Source: Neoarius graeffei
Taxonomy: Eukaryota; Chordata; Actinopteri; Siluriformes; Ariidae
Length of the DNA stretch: 64,000 nucleotides
Assembly: GCF_027579695.1 (NCBI RefSeq)
Contig: NC_083571.1
Coordinates: forward strand, 44,709,890-44,773,889
Direction of reading: 5' to 3'
Shown here: positions 10,201 to 19,652 of the stretch, piece by piece
How the letters are laid out: each line of letters begins with the position of its first letter
How positions within the stretch are numbered: position 1 is the stretch's first letter
Position numbers and translations under genes: made by a program
Notes under the pieces: generated by a model
What the model saw: the letters and a program-made list of their open reading frames with translations, nothing else
What the model was told of the DNA's origin: nothing
The model's database searches: none

Positions 10201-10579
10201 TCCTCGCTACATTGGCCCCTTCAAGGTGGTGCGCAGGGTGAACCCTGTCTCCTACCGGCTCCAGTTGCCCCGGACTCTGAGGATCAACCCCACTTTCCAT
10301 GTTTCCCTGTTACGGCCCGTACTGACGTCTACGTATGCCCCTGCCCCTAGGAACCCCCCACCCCCCCGCATCTTCCAGGGGCAGACTGTGTTCACTGTGA
10401 ATCGCCTGCTTGACTCCCGCCGGGTCCGCGGCGGGTTGCAATATCTGGTGGACTGGGAGGGCTATGGTCCTGAGGAGCGCTGCTGGGTTCCTGCTCGGGA
10501 TGTCCTTGATAAAGAACTATGTCGGGACTTCCATTCGGCCCATCCGGATCGCCCTGGGAACGTCAGGAGACGCTCCTAG
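7184..10579 (+). CDS. pol: Pol polyprotein of gypsy copy 1 (protease-RT-RNase H-integrase-chromodomain)
   Basis: Open for 1131 codons from 7184, but the natural protein is a Gag-Pol fusion entered at 7247 by -1 slippage, so the ATG at 7184 is probably not used. Domains by residue from 7184: aspartic protease with DSGA near 66; reverse transcriptase with YLDD at 380-383; RNase H with VDASDSG and DALSRL; integrase zinc region (HPGARR...CEVC) and catalytic D780, D840, E876, giving DD35E; and a chromodomain at about 1055-1115 ([17 protein letters not shown]). All key residues are present. The chromodomain of chromoviruses reads histone marks and guides integration. Confidence 0.96.
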   Translation: MLHLLWQAWSLPSIMSRTLGKRTAPSSRGRVVTGPTLSPGLPGQGIYIPVSISWGESVHSCQALIDSGAAGNFMDIHFAQSINIPTAPLEVPLSVSALDGQALGDGRVTQVTSPVFLQSQGHKEEISLHLIPSPEFPVILGLPWLTRHNPRIDWVTSQVVEWGPACHASCLLSSSPVSPAEPPDLTELSQVPTEYWDLKEVFSKSRAAVLPPHRAYDCAIDLLPGTTPPRGRLFSLSQPERKAMEEYLKDALVSGFIRPSTSPAGAGFFFVGKKDGGLRPCIDYRGLNKITVRNRYPLPLMSTAFDLLQGATVFTKLDLRNAYHLIRIRQGDEWKTAFNTPSGHYEYQVMPFGLTNAPAVFQALINNVLRDMINLYVFVYLDDILIFSKTVQEHRHHVRQVLQRLLQNNLFAKAQKCEFHVPEVSFLGFIVRTGQLQMDPAKTLAVRDWPTPKSVKEVQRFLGFANFYRKFIRNFSSVAAPMSDLTKGTGGSYGWSPQAEKAFKDLKDRFCTAPILVLPDTSQPFIVEVDASDSGVGAVLSQRSEGKLHPCAYFSHRLSPAESRYDVGDRELLAVKLALEEWRHWLEGAQHPFLVWTDHKNLEYLQQAKRLNPRQARWALFFSRFDFTLSYRPGSKNTKPDALSRLFSATNRENEVGPIIPVSRIVAPVRWGIEEAVRRAQRQDPGPGTGPPGLLYVPHQARAKVLQWGHSSPLTAHPGARRTLDFLKRRFWWPNMEKEVRSFVLSCEVCTRTKNPRQRPQGLLHPLTIPRRPWSHVAVDFITGLPESQGNTVILVLVDRFSKACRFIPLCKLPSALETAKLLFNHVFRVFGLPQDIVSDRGPQFSSRVWHGFCKVIGATASLSSGFHPQSNGQTERLNQDLETTLRGLAMDNPTSWSTWLPWAEYAHNTLQSSATKLSPFQCQFGFQPPLFTDQEEDAGVPSVNQYVRRCRKTWSKVRKTLIQTSRTNQTQANRHRRPAHAFRPGQRVWLSTKDLPLRVENRKLAPRYIGPFKVVRRVNPVSYRLQLPRTLRINPTFHVSLLRPVLTSTYAPAPRNPPPPRIFQGQTVFTVNRLLDSRRVRGGLQYLVDWEGYGPEERCWVPARDVLDKELCRDFHSAHPDRPGNVRRRS
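7241..7247 (+). promoter_or_regulatory. Gag-pol -1 frameshift slip site
   Basis: GGGAAAA is phased as G GGA AAA in the gag frame, a canonical heptamer. Slipping back one base enters the open pol frame 33 nt before the gag stop. The mammalian sushi-derived gene PEG10 uses the closely related GGGAAAC. The same heptamer in the same phase occurs at 32288-32294 in copy 2. Confidence 0.75.
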
Positions 10580-10591
10580 AGGGGGGGGTCC

Positions 10592-11068
10592 TGTTAGGAC
10601 TAGGACTGTTTTGGCCTCTAGAGGCCGCTGTTATTTCCTTTTCATGTCGTGTTTATTTTGGCCTCTAGAGGCCGCCACTGTTCCTGTGTTTTGTGTTTGT
10701 GTTAATTGCCTAATTATCTTCACCTGTGTCCTTAATTAGTTTGTCTATTTATACCCCTGAGTTCAGTCCTCTTGTCACGGAGTCTTTGTGCTGTTATGTT
10801 TATCTCCAGTTTCCTTTGTACTGTGTTTTTTGATCTTCTTAGCTTTTGAATTTTTGCACTTTGCTTTTCTTTTGGATTATACTCTTTGGTTTTTTTTGTC
10901 TTTTGTTTTGCCCTGTATATAGTGTATATAGTTTAAATAAACCTTTTGATTATTTTTCTACTTCCGCCTCACGCCTCTGCATTTGAGTCATCCCCCTGGT
11001 GGCCTAGTGGGGGTTTGCTGGATTATCACACCAACGAACCAGGTTCGAATCCCAGCAAAACCCTAACA
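10592..11068 (+). repeat. 3' LTR of gypsy copy 1
   Basis: 477 bp, identical to the 5' LTR apart from one T fewer in a T run. It is preceded by the purine stretch AGAGGGGGGGG (polypurine tract) just upstream of TCCTGTTAGG. Confidence 0.95.
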
Positions 11069-11073
11069 ATAAT

Positions 11074-11835
11074 ATCATGTAAGGTAAACAAAACAGAACA
11101 GGTGACTGGTAACTTGGGCTGTTTGGGGATAAACTAATCAGCACACAATTTGCATTTTACTAAATACTGAAGAAAAATGCCCTAACTAATTAATGAAACA
11201 ACCTTAAAGATAGTATACTAGAACAATAAAATGCCAGAAAAGACAGACAGCAGAGAGTAGAGCTGAGAGTAAGTGAAATGCTATTACACAGTCAAAGCTT
11301 CAACTAAAACATTTACAAATGTTGGGTTTGAAGAAAATGAGTAGACAAACATGTCCTAGAGCTCAAAAAGTATGCTAAATTTGGATTATATGCACATGTC
11401 TGACCTCAAATCATATGAACATTACTGATACTTTAGTCAAAGGCCCACAATTCCTCTTCCTAATGGCCAAATGTTTTCATTTGAAAACCTTAAATTTTTC
11501 ATCAGTAGCTTCAGACCATCACATTCCGGCTGCAGCTGCATCTCAATATGACCATAATCTATAGACAAACATCCACTCTGCATTTCTAGTTCTGTGATGG
11601 TCTGCTTGGGAAAAATAAACCTCTACTGTTTTTATATATAAAGTGGGGAAAGTGAAGGTTATGAGAGAGTCAGGGTCATCCCATTATCATTCTAACAGCT
11701 TACAGCTGCCACATCAAATTGAATTCAATGTCTGTGTGTTTTGTACCACTAATATGCCACAATGGTAAGATAAAAGATGCGCTTACTTTTAGAAAATATC
11801 CTTGATTTTGATGGTGAATTCGACGCCCCCATGTT

Positions 11836-11880
<45 letters not shown>
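11074..11880. other. Gene-free stretch ending in a (TG)n microsatellite
   Basis: No coding region or known repeat recognised from 11074 to about 11840. A (TG)n run of about 20 units occupies 11842-11880, directly against the end of Tc1 T2a. Confidence 0.6.
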
Positions 11881-11882
<2 letters not shown>

Positions 11883-13629
11883 ACTCCATGATTATTGGCA
11901 CCCCTTGTAAAGGTTAGTAAAAAGGGTTCGAACAAATCCACCATTTGGTGTAGTCGCTTCATGTCACACTGAAAATTTTTTTTTGAAAAGTCCAACATTT
12001 ATGTAAATAAATTTATTCAGAGAAAAACAAATCCCTCATCAAGAAATAATTATTTTCAACAAAAACACATGTGCCACTGTTATTGGCACTCTTGGAAATT
12101 ATAAAGAACACAATGTAACTGAAGCATGTTTCCCATTGAAACTGTAGATTTTTGAGTTGATTGGAGTGTGTCGCAACTTTCAAGTTGTAATCCATGACTT
12201 CCTGATTAACTGGCATACAAATATGAGTTGACACAGAGGCCAGTGACTAATGACTAATTGCCTTAGTCATCCATCAACATGGAAAAGATAAGAGAACACA
12301 CAAACTAAATGAGGGAGAAGTTTCTTGACCTTCATAAATCAGGGGAAAAATAGCTACTTGTCTGAAAATGTCCATTTCTATTGTTAAGGCAACAAAAAAG
12401 TGGACGCCAGCTGGAACTGTTACAAACTTGCCTGGAAGAGGACCCCAGTTTATTTTGTCCCTATAAACAGTGAGGTGGAGGGTAAGAGAGGCAAAAAATT
12501 CCCAAGGATCACTGGTGGCGAATTACAAGAAAAAGTAAAATCTTGGGGTTTCCAAGTCTCCAAAACCACCATCAGACGCCACCTCCATGCCAACAGATTA
12601 TTTGGAAGGTTTGCCAGAAAAAAAACCTTTTTCTGTCAGTTAACCACAAAAGTAAGCACCAGAAGTTTGCAAAACGCTACTGGGTGATTCTTAGACTACG
12701 GGTACTTTTATGTTATTTGGTCATATTTTAAAAAATACTTATAATTTTGGACAAATTCCACTTTCTTTGTCACACTACCAATGAAACCCACTTAAAAAAA
12801 TTTTACTAGCTTTCTATTATGATTTTTTCATACTTTTCAACCTCCTGGAAGGTGTCAAAATCACTGTTTTCTCCTTGTCGCACACCCAGACTTTTAAACT
12901 AAAAGACTGAAAATAAAGTTTAAGAATATGACTTAGCTGGTAATTATTAATGTACCTGTATTAAATAATAGTCACATAAATACAATGTCATATAATATTT
13001 CATTTGAGTCCATCATTAATATATTTTTTTATACAAAATATACCTGTCGCACAGTATTGGCGTCATTTCCACCACAACACTGTAATGTCCCTTTAAAAAG
13101 TTTGTGAGAAAGATTGTTTGTGTGGTTAACATGGAAATCTACACTGACATCAGAGCACATGTCGAACATGGAAGGCATTTAAATTTTCATTAAAAACTAC
13201 TGAAGAAAAATCAAGGTAAATATTGCTTGATCAGTAAATACATTTATTGTACGTCATTTCCAAACATGCTGTACTGTCATGGGTGTTTTTAAAGAGATGA
13301 AAATTTTAAGTTAAATAAGAGTATCTTGCATACATGAAATGCTAAGTATTAATTCAAAGCTAATCAGTGAAGCCATCTTCCATTTTTTCACAAAAAAGTG
13401 TAGAAATGTCATTTCCACCACGGTCATTTCCACCACACTGCTCTCTGTGGTGGAAAAGACAGTATGTGGTGGAAATGACATTTAGGATGATAACGTTCAG
13501 GTGACATGGATTGTGAAAGAAGATATATGTAATACTTAATATAATAGAACATGTTACATAATATTAGAATAGAAATTTTTAAATATTATACAATATTAAT
13601 ATATTTATTTCATTTAATCTTTTTTTAAG

Positions 13630-13890
13630 ATGCCGCCTAAAACAACAAAACAAAGGTCACAACCCTATAGGGACAAGATAAAAGCTGACCCTACAAAATA
13701 TGAGGAGAGACTTGTGAAAACTATGAGCCAGATTGGTCAAAATCGTTTTTATTGGCCACAAAGGGATGACATAATTTGGTACCAAACCATGAATGTCATA
13801 GGTCTTATCCCTGAGCCGGTACCAGTTACCAAACGCCACAAGGAAATTATTGTGTCAGTTTGGAAAGAAATCTGTGAGACATTAGAGTAA
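13630..13890 (+). CDS. Hypothetical 86-residue protein in the unclassified insert
   Basis: Starts MPPKTTKQRSQPYRDKIKAD and ends WKEICETLE. The first 30 residues are basic. The centre has YWPQRDDIIWYQ, followed by PEPVPVTKRHKEI. My recollection is that uncharacterised fish proteins pair an N-terminal R-Y-R-x-K-x-K-A-D-P motif with a C-terminal W-P-x-x-x-D module. If so, this may be an internally deleted version. No catalytic motif is visible. The codons are open throughout, but I cannot tell whether it is expressed. Confidence 0.35.
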   Translation: MPPKTTKQRSQPYRDKIKADPTKYEERLVKTMSQIGQNRFYWPQRDDIIWYQTMNVIGLIPEPVPVTKRHKEIIVSVWKEICETLE

Positions 13891-13911
13891 GCCAGGAATC
13901 ACACACAGAGA

Positions 13912-14009
13912 TACAAACTCTCTCTCACTCTCTCTCATACACTCTCTTTCTCATACACACCCTCTCTCGTACACTTTCTCACTCACTTTCTCTCATACAC
14001 TCAGTCACA

Positions 14010-14061
<52 letters not shown>

Positions 14062-14545
14062 CAGTACACTCACTCCCTCTCATATACTCACTCATTCACT
14101 CTCTCTCTCATACACTCACTCGCTCTCATACACACACTCTCTCTCTCTCTCTCATACACTCACTCATCTACTCTCACACACTCAGTCACTCTCTTTCTCT
14201 CATACAGTACACTCACTCTCTCTCATACACTCACTCATTCACTCTCTCTCTCTCATACTCTCTCTCTCATACACTCACTCTCTCATACTCTCAGTATCTC
14301 ACTCTCTCTCTCACACAGTACACTCACTCTCTCATACACACTCTCTCTCTCATACACTCACTCATTCTCTCGCTCTCTCATACACACTCTCTCATATACC
14401 GGTACTCTCTCATATACTCTCTCTCATACACTCAGTCACTCTCTCTTTCATACAGTACACTCACTCACTCTCTCATACACACTCTCATACACTCTCTCTC
14501 ATACGCTCATACACTCACTCATACACTCTCACACACACACTTATA
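13912..14545. repeat. CTCT/CATACACTCACT satellite
   Basis: About 630 bp of irregular tandem CT runs with interspersed CATACACTCA-type units and a pure (CT)n core around 14013-14058. Low-complexity DNA directly after the small ORF. Confidence 0.9.
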
Positions 14546-16364
14546 GGCCTAGACTGTTACACCCATCTAAGCCCCCTTCAGGTTCAGCATTGTGGGCGTT
14601 GATACCCTGTTTTTAAGATCCTCTGTTAGGTCATCTTTCTATTAGTAGGCAGTTCCATGATGTTCCATGATACAAATCATACAATTTCAGGAGTTAGTTA
14701 CAGTTTCAAGTACAGAGTGTTCATTTAAGAGACCAATTAGAAATGTTCAGAATCCACTTTTTAATATTTCTGCCTTAAGCCATAGGTTTAATGAGTTATT
14801 TGCAGCCTATGAACTGTACTCATTCATGTTTGAGACATCAAGTCAAACTGTTTGATGAAATTCAGATATTGGCTTGGCACTAAACTAAAAACAGGTGTGT
14901 TTAATTATTTTGTGAACTGTGAAATGAGTTTTATAATTTTTCTAATAAATATACTTTTATGTCAATTCATTGTCATTGACCACAACACCTGGTCATTTCC
15001 ACCACCACGTCATTTCCATCACCACACATATTTTTTGAAAATATTCAAACAGTTCTCATCACACATTAAAACTATATGCACAGTTTCTGAGATCTTGTGT
15101 TATTTAACATAAAAAATAATACTATTTATTTTCTAACAAGGTCCTACCCAAACCAACGTTAAGTTTCCCACTGTGACAGGTGTTCAATACAGCATTTGGT
15201 CCATAGGACAGTTAATTTATCTCATTTAAAAATGCATGGTTGTTTTATATCATGGACAAATGGGTAAAGTTACTTACAAACATGATCCTAAACAATTATT
15301 AAATGGTGTAATTTATTCTACTTTTACTTTACAGTTGTAGATTGAGATGTGGTGGAAATGATGTTTCTTCACTGCGGGTCAGATAAAATGTCAAAAATAA
15401 CAATTTGTCTTGTAATCTAAGTTTGAACTCTTACATATCTTAAAACTAGATATGTTATTTAAATGTATGATACTGAATTAGATAAATTTTGAAAAAGTTT
15501 TTTTTCATCAACTTCACAATGGTAAAAGTGCCCCTAGTTGAAGAAATGCCCTACTACAACTTTGACTGGAACTGTGTTCCATGGTTTGATGGAACAAAAA
15601 TTGAACTTTTTGGCAATAAACACTCAAGATGGGTTGGGTGTAAAAAGAAGGATGACTATAATGAAAAGAACCTGATCCCAACTGTAAAAAATGGTGGAGG
15701 TTCTGTGATGTTTTGGGGCTGTTTTTCTCCAAAGGCCCTGGAAACCTTGTTAGAGTACACGGCATCATGGACTCCATGAAATACCAGGACATTTTAAATC
15801 TAAATCTCATTGCCTCTGTCAGGAAACTAAAAGTGGGTCGTCATTGGATCTTCCAGCAAGACAATGATCCGAAGCACATGTCCAAATCAACACAGAAATG
15901 GGTTGCTGAGCTCAGAATCAAGCTTCTGTCATGCCATGGCCATCTCAGTCCCCTGACCTGAGTCCCAGTGAAAACCTGTGGGGTGAGCTGAAGAGGAGAG
16001 AGCACAAGAGAGGGCCGAGGACCCTGGATGATCTGGAGAGATTGTGTAAAGAGGAATGGTCTCAGATGCCCTGCTCTGTATCTCCAACCTTATAAAATGT
16101 TATAGGAGAAGCCTGGCAAAGGGAGGTTGTACAAAGTATTAAATGCAGGGGTGCCAATAATAGTGGCACATGTGTTTTTGTTGAAAGGAATTATTTCTTG
16201 ATGAGGGATTTGTTTTACTCTGAATAAATTTATTTCAATTAAAGGTTGGATGGTTCTCATTTTTGTAGTGTGAGATGAATCCACCAAAAGGTGGATTTTC
16301 TCTCACCCATTTTTATTAATCTTTACAAGGGGTGTGCCAATAATCGTGGAGGGCAATATATATA

Positions 16365-16736
16365 CATCTCATCTCATTATCTCTAGCCACTTTATCCTTC
16401 TACAGGGTCGCAGGCAAGCTGGAGCCTATCCCAGCTGACTACGGGCGAAAGGCGGGGTACACCCTGGACAAGTCACCAGGTCATCACAGGGCTGACACAT
16501 AGACACAGACAACCATTCACACTCACATTCACACCTACGGTCAATTTAGAGCCACCAGTTAACCTAACCTGCATGTCTTTGGACTGTGGGGGAAACCGGA
16601 GCACCCGGAGGAAACCCACGCGGACACGGGGAGAACATGCAAACTCCACACAGAAAGGCCCTCGCCGGCCACGGGGCTCGAACCCGGACCTTCTTGCTGT
16701 GAGGCGACAGCGCTAACCAGTACACCACCGTGCCGC

Positions 16737-16737
<1 letters not shown>
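16365..16737 (-). mobile_element. SINE-1 copy d
   Basis: Full reverse copy with (ATCTC) tail at the left and head at the right. The flanks share CAATATATATA (16354-16364 and 16738-16748), so it landed in the TA-rich DNA beside T2a. Confidence 0.88.

Positions 16738-16740
<3 letters not shown>

Positions 16741-16786
<46 letters not shown>
16741..16786. repeat. (TA)n microsatellite, left of T3a
   Basis: About 23 TA units between SINE copy d and Tc1 T3a. A matching TA tract of about 28 units lies on the other side at 18263-18319. Confidence 0.95.
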
Positions 16787-16787
<1 letters not shown>

Positions 16788-18260
16788 TAGTGCATCTCAA
16801 AAAATTAGAATACCATGAAAAAGTTCCTTTTTTCATAATTTAATTCAAAAAGGTAAACTTTCATATATTCTATATTCATTACATGTAAAGTGAAATATTT
16901 AAAGCCTTTTTTGTTTTAATTTTGATGATTATGGCTTATAGCTCATGAAAATCAGAAATCCAGTATCTCAAACTATTAGAATATTCCCAAAGATCAATCA
17001 AAAAAAGGATTTACAATACAGAAATGTCCAACTTCTGAAAAGTATATTCATTTATACACTCAATACTTGGTTGGGGCTCCTTTACCATGAATTACTGTAT
17101 CAATGAGGTGTGGCATGGAGGTGATCAGTCTGTGGCACTGCTGAGGTGTTATTGAAGCCCAGGTTGCTTTGATAGTGGCCTTCAGCGTATCTGTATTTTT
17201 GGGTTGGGTGTTTCTCATCTTCCTCTTGACAATACCCCATAGATTCTCTATGGGGTTCAGGTCAGGCAAGTTGGCTGGCCAATCAAACACAGTAATATCA
17301 TGGTCAGCAAACCATTTGGTTATAGTTTTGGCACTGTGGGTAGGTGCTAAGTCCTGCTGGAAAAGGAAATCAGCATCTCCAAAAAGCTCGTCAGCAGATG
17401 GAAGCATGAAGTGCTCTAAAATCTCCTGGTAGATGGCTGTGTTGACTATGGACTTGATAAAATACAGTGGACCAACACCAGCAGATGACCTGGCACCCCA
17501 AATCATCACAGACTGTGGAAACTTCACACTGGGCTTCAAACACCTTGGATTCTGTGCCTCTCCACTCTTCCTCCAGACTCTAGAACCGTGATTTCCAAAT
17601 TAAATGCAAAATGTACTTTCATCTGAAAAGAGGACTTTGGACCACTGAGCAATGGTCCATTTCTTTCTCTCCTTAGCCCAGATAAGACACTTCTGACATT
17701 GTCTCTGGCTCAGGAGTAGCTTGATATTAGGAATGTGAAAGTTGTATCTCCTTTCTTGAAGATGTCTGTTCGTGATAACACCAGCCTCAGTCCACTCCTT
17801 GTGAAGCTCTCCCAAGTTCTTGAATCAACTTTTCTTGACAATCCTCTCAAGACTGCGGCCATCCCTGTTGCCTGTGCACCTTTTCCAGCCACCCTTTTCA
17901 GCAATGACCTTTTGTGGCTTACCCTCCTTGTGGAGGGCATCAGTGATCATCTTCTGGACAACAGTCAAGTCAGCAGTCTTCCCCATGATTGTGGTTGTGT
18001 GTACTGAACTAGGCCGAGAGATACACTGTGTTCATACTGTTTTACTCAAACTCGAAATGAAATATTCTAATATTTTGAGATGGGTTTTTTTTATGTTTTT
18101 GTACTGTATGCCATACTGATTAAAATTAAAATAGAAAAATGCTTGAAACATTTTAGTTTATGTGTAATGAGTCTATAATATATAACATTTTCACTTTCTT
18201 AAATAACTGATGGAAAATATTGAACTTTTTCACAATATTCTAATTTTTTGAGATACACTA

Positions 18261-18263
<3 letters not shown>
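16785..18263 (-). mobile_element. Tc1-like transposon, family T3 copy a, inside a TA tract
   Basis: Ends read CTAGTGCATCTCAAAAAATT at the left and mirror it at the right (AATTTTTTGAGATACACTAG). The inner parts are also inverted repeats (TCATATATTC, AATATTTCATTT regions). About 1.48 kb with a decayed minus-strand transposase. Confidence 0.88.
17060..17950 (-). pseudogene. Tc1 transposase of T3a
   Basis: Three frames carry consecutive parts: the N-terminal region at 17940-17710, a middle with the first catalytic Asp (LFSDESTFCI) at 17815-17600, and the C-terminal 159 residues at 17539-17060 with LFQQDLAPTH and PNLNP-like [13 protein letters not shown]. The catalytic residues survive, but at least two frameshifts separate them. 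Confidence 0.85.
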
Positions 18264-18324
<61 letters not shown>

Positions 18325-19531
18325 TTTCCACAAATGTTGTGTACACAACGCTAAGTTTCTGCTAAAAGAGTGGCTGTAAATGATATTTGTGGGATACTAG
18401 ATATCTGCAGTAAACCTTCAGAAAACTGGATTCTGTCATTATTACAAGCAATAAACAAACAAATACTTGATTTTGGAGCTTGAACTGTGTAAATCCCCTC
18501 AGGTTGGTACAAATGCATATGTGAGGACCTAAGCAGCTGGATAACAGATGGCGTAAATAAGGCTGCACTGCAAACAAACATCAAATTTTTCCCACGAGTG
18601 AAATTCCAAAGACAGAGAATGCAATGTTTACACTCATCTCAACAGAATACCTTCAGATGAAATTGTATTGCAACACAAGTGGTGTTTGGTCAAAGAAAAT
18701 AGGTTTAATAATTAATTAGCATTATGAATAAACAGAGACTGCATAGAGTAAGAAACTGGCTGACTCTGATTTAACAGACTTGAACAGATCTTCCAAAACA
18801 CGGGCTTCACTCTGCCATTCATTCTTAAGCTGAAAAGCAAAACATCATTATTTCACCATTATGTTATACCTTGGTGTCTATCAATTCATTCAGTGTTTCT
18901 ATTAAGGTCCTATAAAACAGTGATTACTAAAGAGTGTTTTCTTGGGTAATGAGAAGAATTATAAATCCCATTACCCTCAAATTTGATTTTTTCAGTAAAG
19001 ATAATAAAAACAATTATTATATTAATCTGATGAATGTCAACTGAAATTTTAATGAGTTACAATAGAGGAAGCACAACATATTCTATCCATATTCACTGGC
19101 TACTCTACTACTAGGCTATCAGCTCATATACCATGAGTATAGAAAAACAAAATGGCAGAGCGTGTTGCTGGACCAACTGAGGACAAAATAAAAACTCTAC
19201 TCGAAAACAAAACTCCAAAAAATACAAAAAAAAGCAACAAAATATGGACTAAAAGTATTTGATGGTAAAAACGTATCATTTTTATTTTTCAAGAATTATT
19301 ATTATCGCATTTTTCACAAATTGATACTGTCATTTCGCCGGCTTGTTTACATTCTAAGCGGAAATGATTTTGTTGAATGTTTTGTATAAAGTTTTTATTT
19401 ATTGAATTTGCTAAAAATAAAAATGCTCCGTTTCTGAAAATCCGGAATATGTGGATAGAATAAAAGAGTTATTCCACAAAATGCACCTCATTGGCTATCA
19501 GCTCATGTATGACGTGATTTTGTGGAATAGC

Positions 19532-19534
<3 letters not shown>
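18264..19534. other. TA tract, unassigned DNA and a small ORF remnant
   Basis: After the (TA)n tract to 18319 I see no gene. The only coding-like trace is a 36-codon frame at 19152. Direct repeats of CTATCAGCTCAT near 19115 and 19496 bracket that trace, and ATTCTATCCA sequences near both ends are roughly inverted. Confidence 0.5.
19152..19262 (+). pseudogene. Possible Crypton/DUF3504-like N-terminal fragment
   Basis: The 36-residue frame MAERVAGPTEDKIKTLLENK... continues with KNTKKSNKIWTKSI. It resembles, from memory, the N-terminal helical region (E-x-E-I-x-x-L-L...K-N-T-K-K) of fish tyrosine-recombinase-derived KIAA1958-like proteins. It stops at once and no catalytic part follows. Weak call. 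Confidence 0.3.

Positions 19535-19588
<54 letters not shown>
19535..19588. repeat. (TA)n at the LINE 3' junction
   Basis: About 27 TA units abutting the 3' end of the Rex6-like LINE. Shorter TA-rich sequence continues beyond its 5' end at 23053-23090. Confidence 0.95.
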
Positions 19589-19597
<9 letters not shown>

Positions 19598-19652
19598 CTT
19601 CTCACCCCCGGCGGGGGGGGTGGTATCCATGTCATCCTCAAGCTCGGGTCCT

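Larger units (their letters stand above)
5776..11068 (+). mobile_element. Complete Ty3/gypsy chromovirus-type retrotransposon (gypsy copy 1)
   Basis: 5293-bp element flanked by the 5-bp duplication ATAAT (5771-5775 and 11069-11073). The two LTRs differ, as far as I can read, only by one base in a T run, so insertion was recent. Order: LTR, primer site, gag, slip site, pol (protease, RT, RNase H, integrase, chromodomain), LTR. The C-terminal chromodomain and the -1 gag-pol frame place it with vertebrate sushi-like chromoviruses. There is no env. All domains look intact, so this copy could be active or very recently active. Confidence 0.95.
12682..15551. mobile_element. Unclassified insert, candidate DNA transposon
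   Basis: It interrupts the T2a transposase between ...KRYW and YNFDW. Its two ends are imperfect inverted repeats of about 30 bp: GGGTGATTCTTAGACTACGG at 12682 and, reverse-complemented from 15551, GGGCATTTCTTCAACTAGGG; both then read .CACTTTTA or TACTTTTA. TACT on both sides may be a 4-bp target duplication. Inside are a small ORF (13630-13890), a CT/CA-rich satellite, and six exact CATTTCCACCAC motifs in both orientations plus two variants. I do not recognise the superfamily. Confidence 0.5.
12400..16095 (+). pseudogene. Tc1 transposase of T2a, split and decayed
   Basis: N-terminal part at 12400-12687 carries the second helix-turn-helix (SKTTIRRHLHANRLFGRFAR). After the insert, the catalytic part resumes at 15552 with FDWNCVPWFDGTKIELFG (first D present, the usual following E replaced by G). 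It continues through WIFQQDNDPKH near 15850 and ENLWGELK near 15975. Frame shifts near 15720 and 15950 break the C-terminal half. Non-functional. Confidence 0.8.
11881..16357 (+). mobile_element. Tc1-like transposon, family T2 copy a, with a 2.87-kb insert
   Basis: Ends are inverted: CATGATTATTGGCACCCC at the left is mirrored at the right by a block containing GTGCCAATAATCGTGG. Inner repeats around AACAAATCCCTCATCAAG extend each end past 200 bp. The transposase reads on the plus strand and is decayed. Without the insert at 12682-15551 the element would be about 1.6 kb, normal for Tc1. Confidence 0.85.

Noticed and set aside
7546-10300. Antisense and alternate-frame open frames within gypsy gag-pol
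   Set aside because: They overlap a coding region with full domain order and have no motif of their own; they follow from GC-rich codons.
14013-14058. CT/CA satellite as a telomeric or centromeric repeat
   Set aside because: Irregular low-complexity array of only about 630 bp, without the telomere hexamer and without long-unit periodicity.
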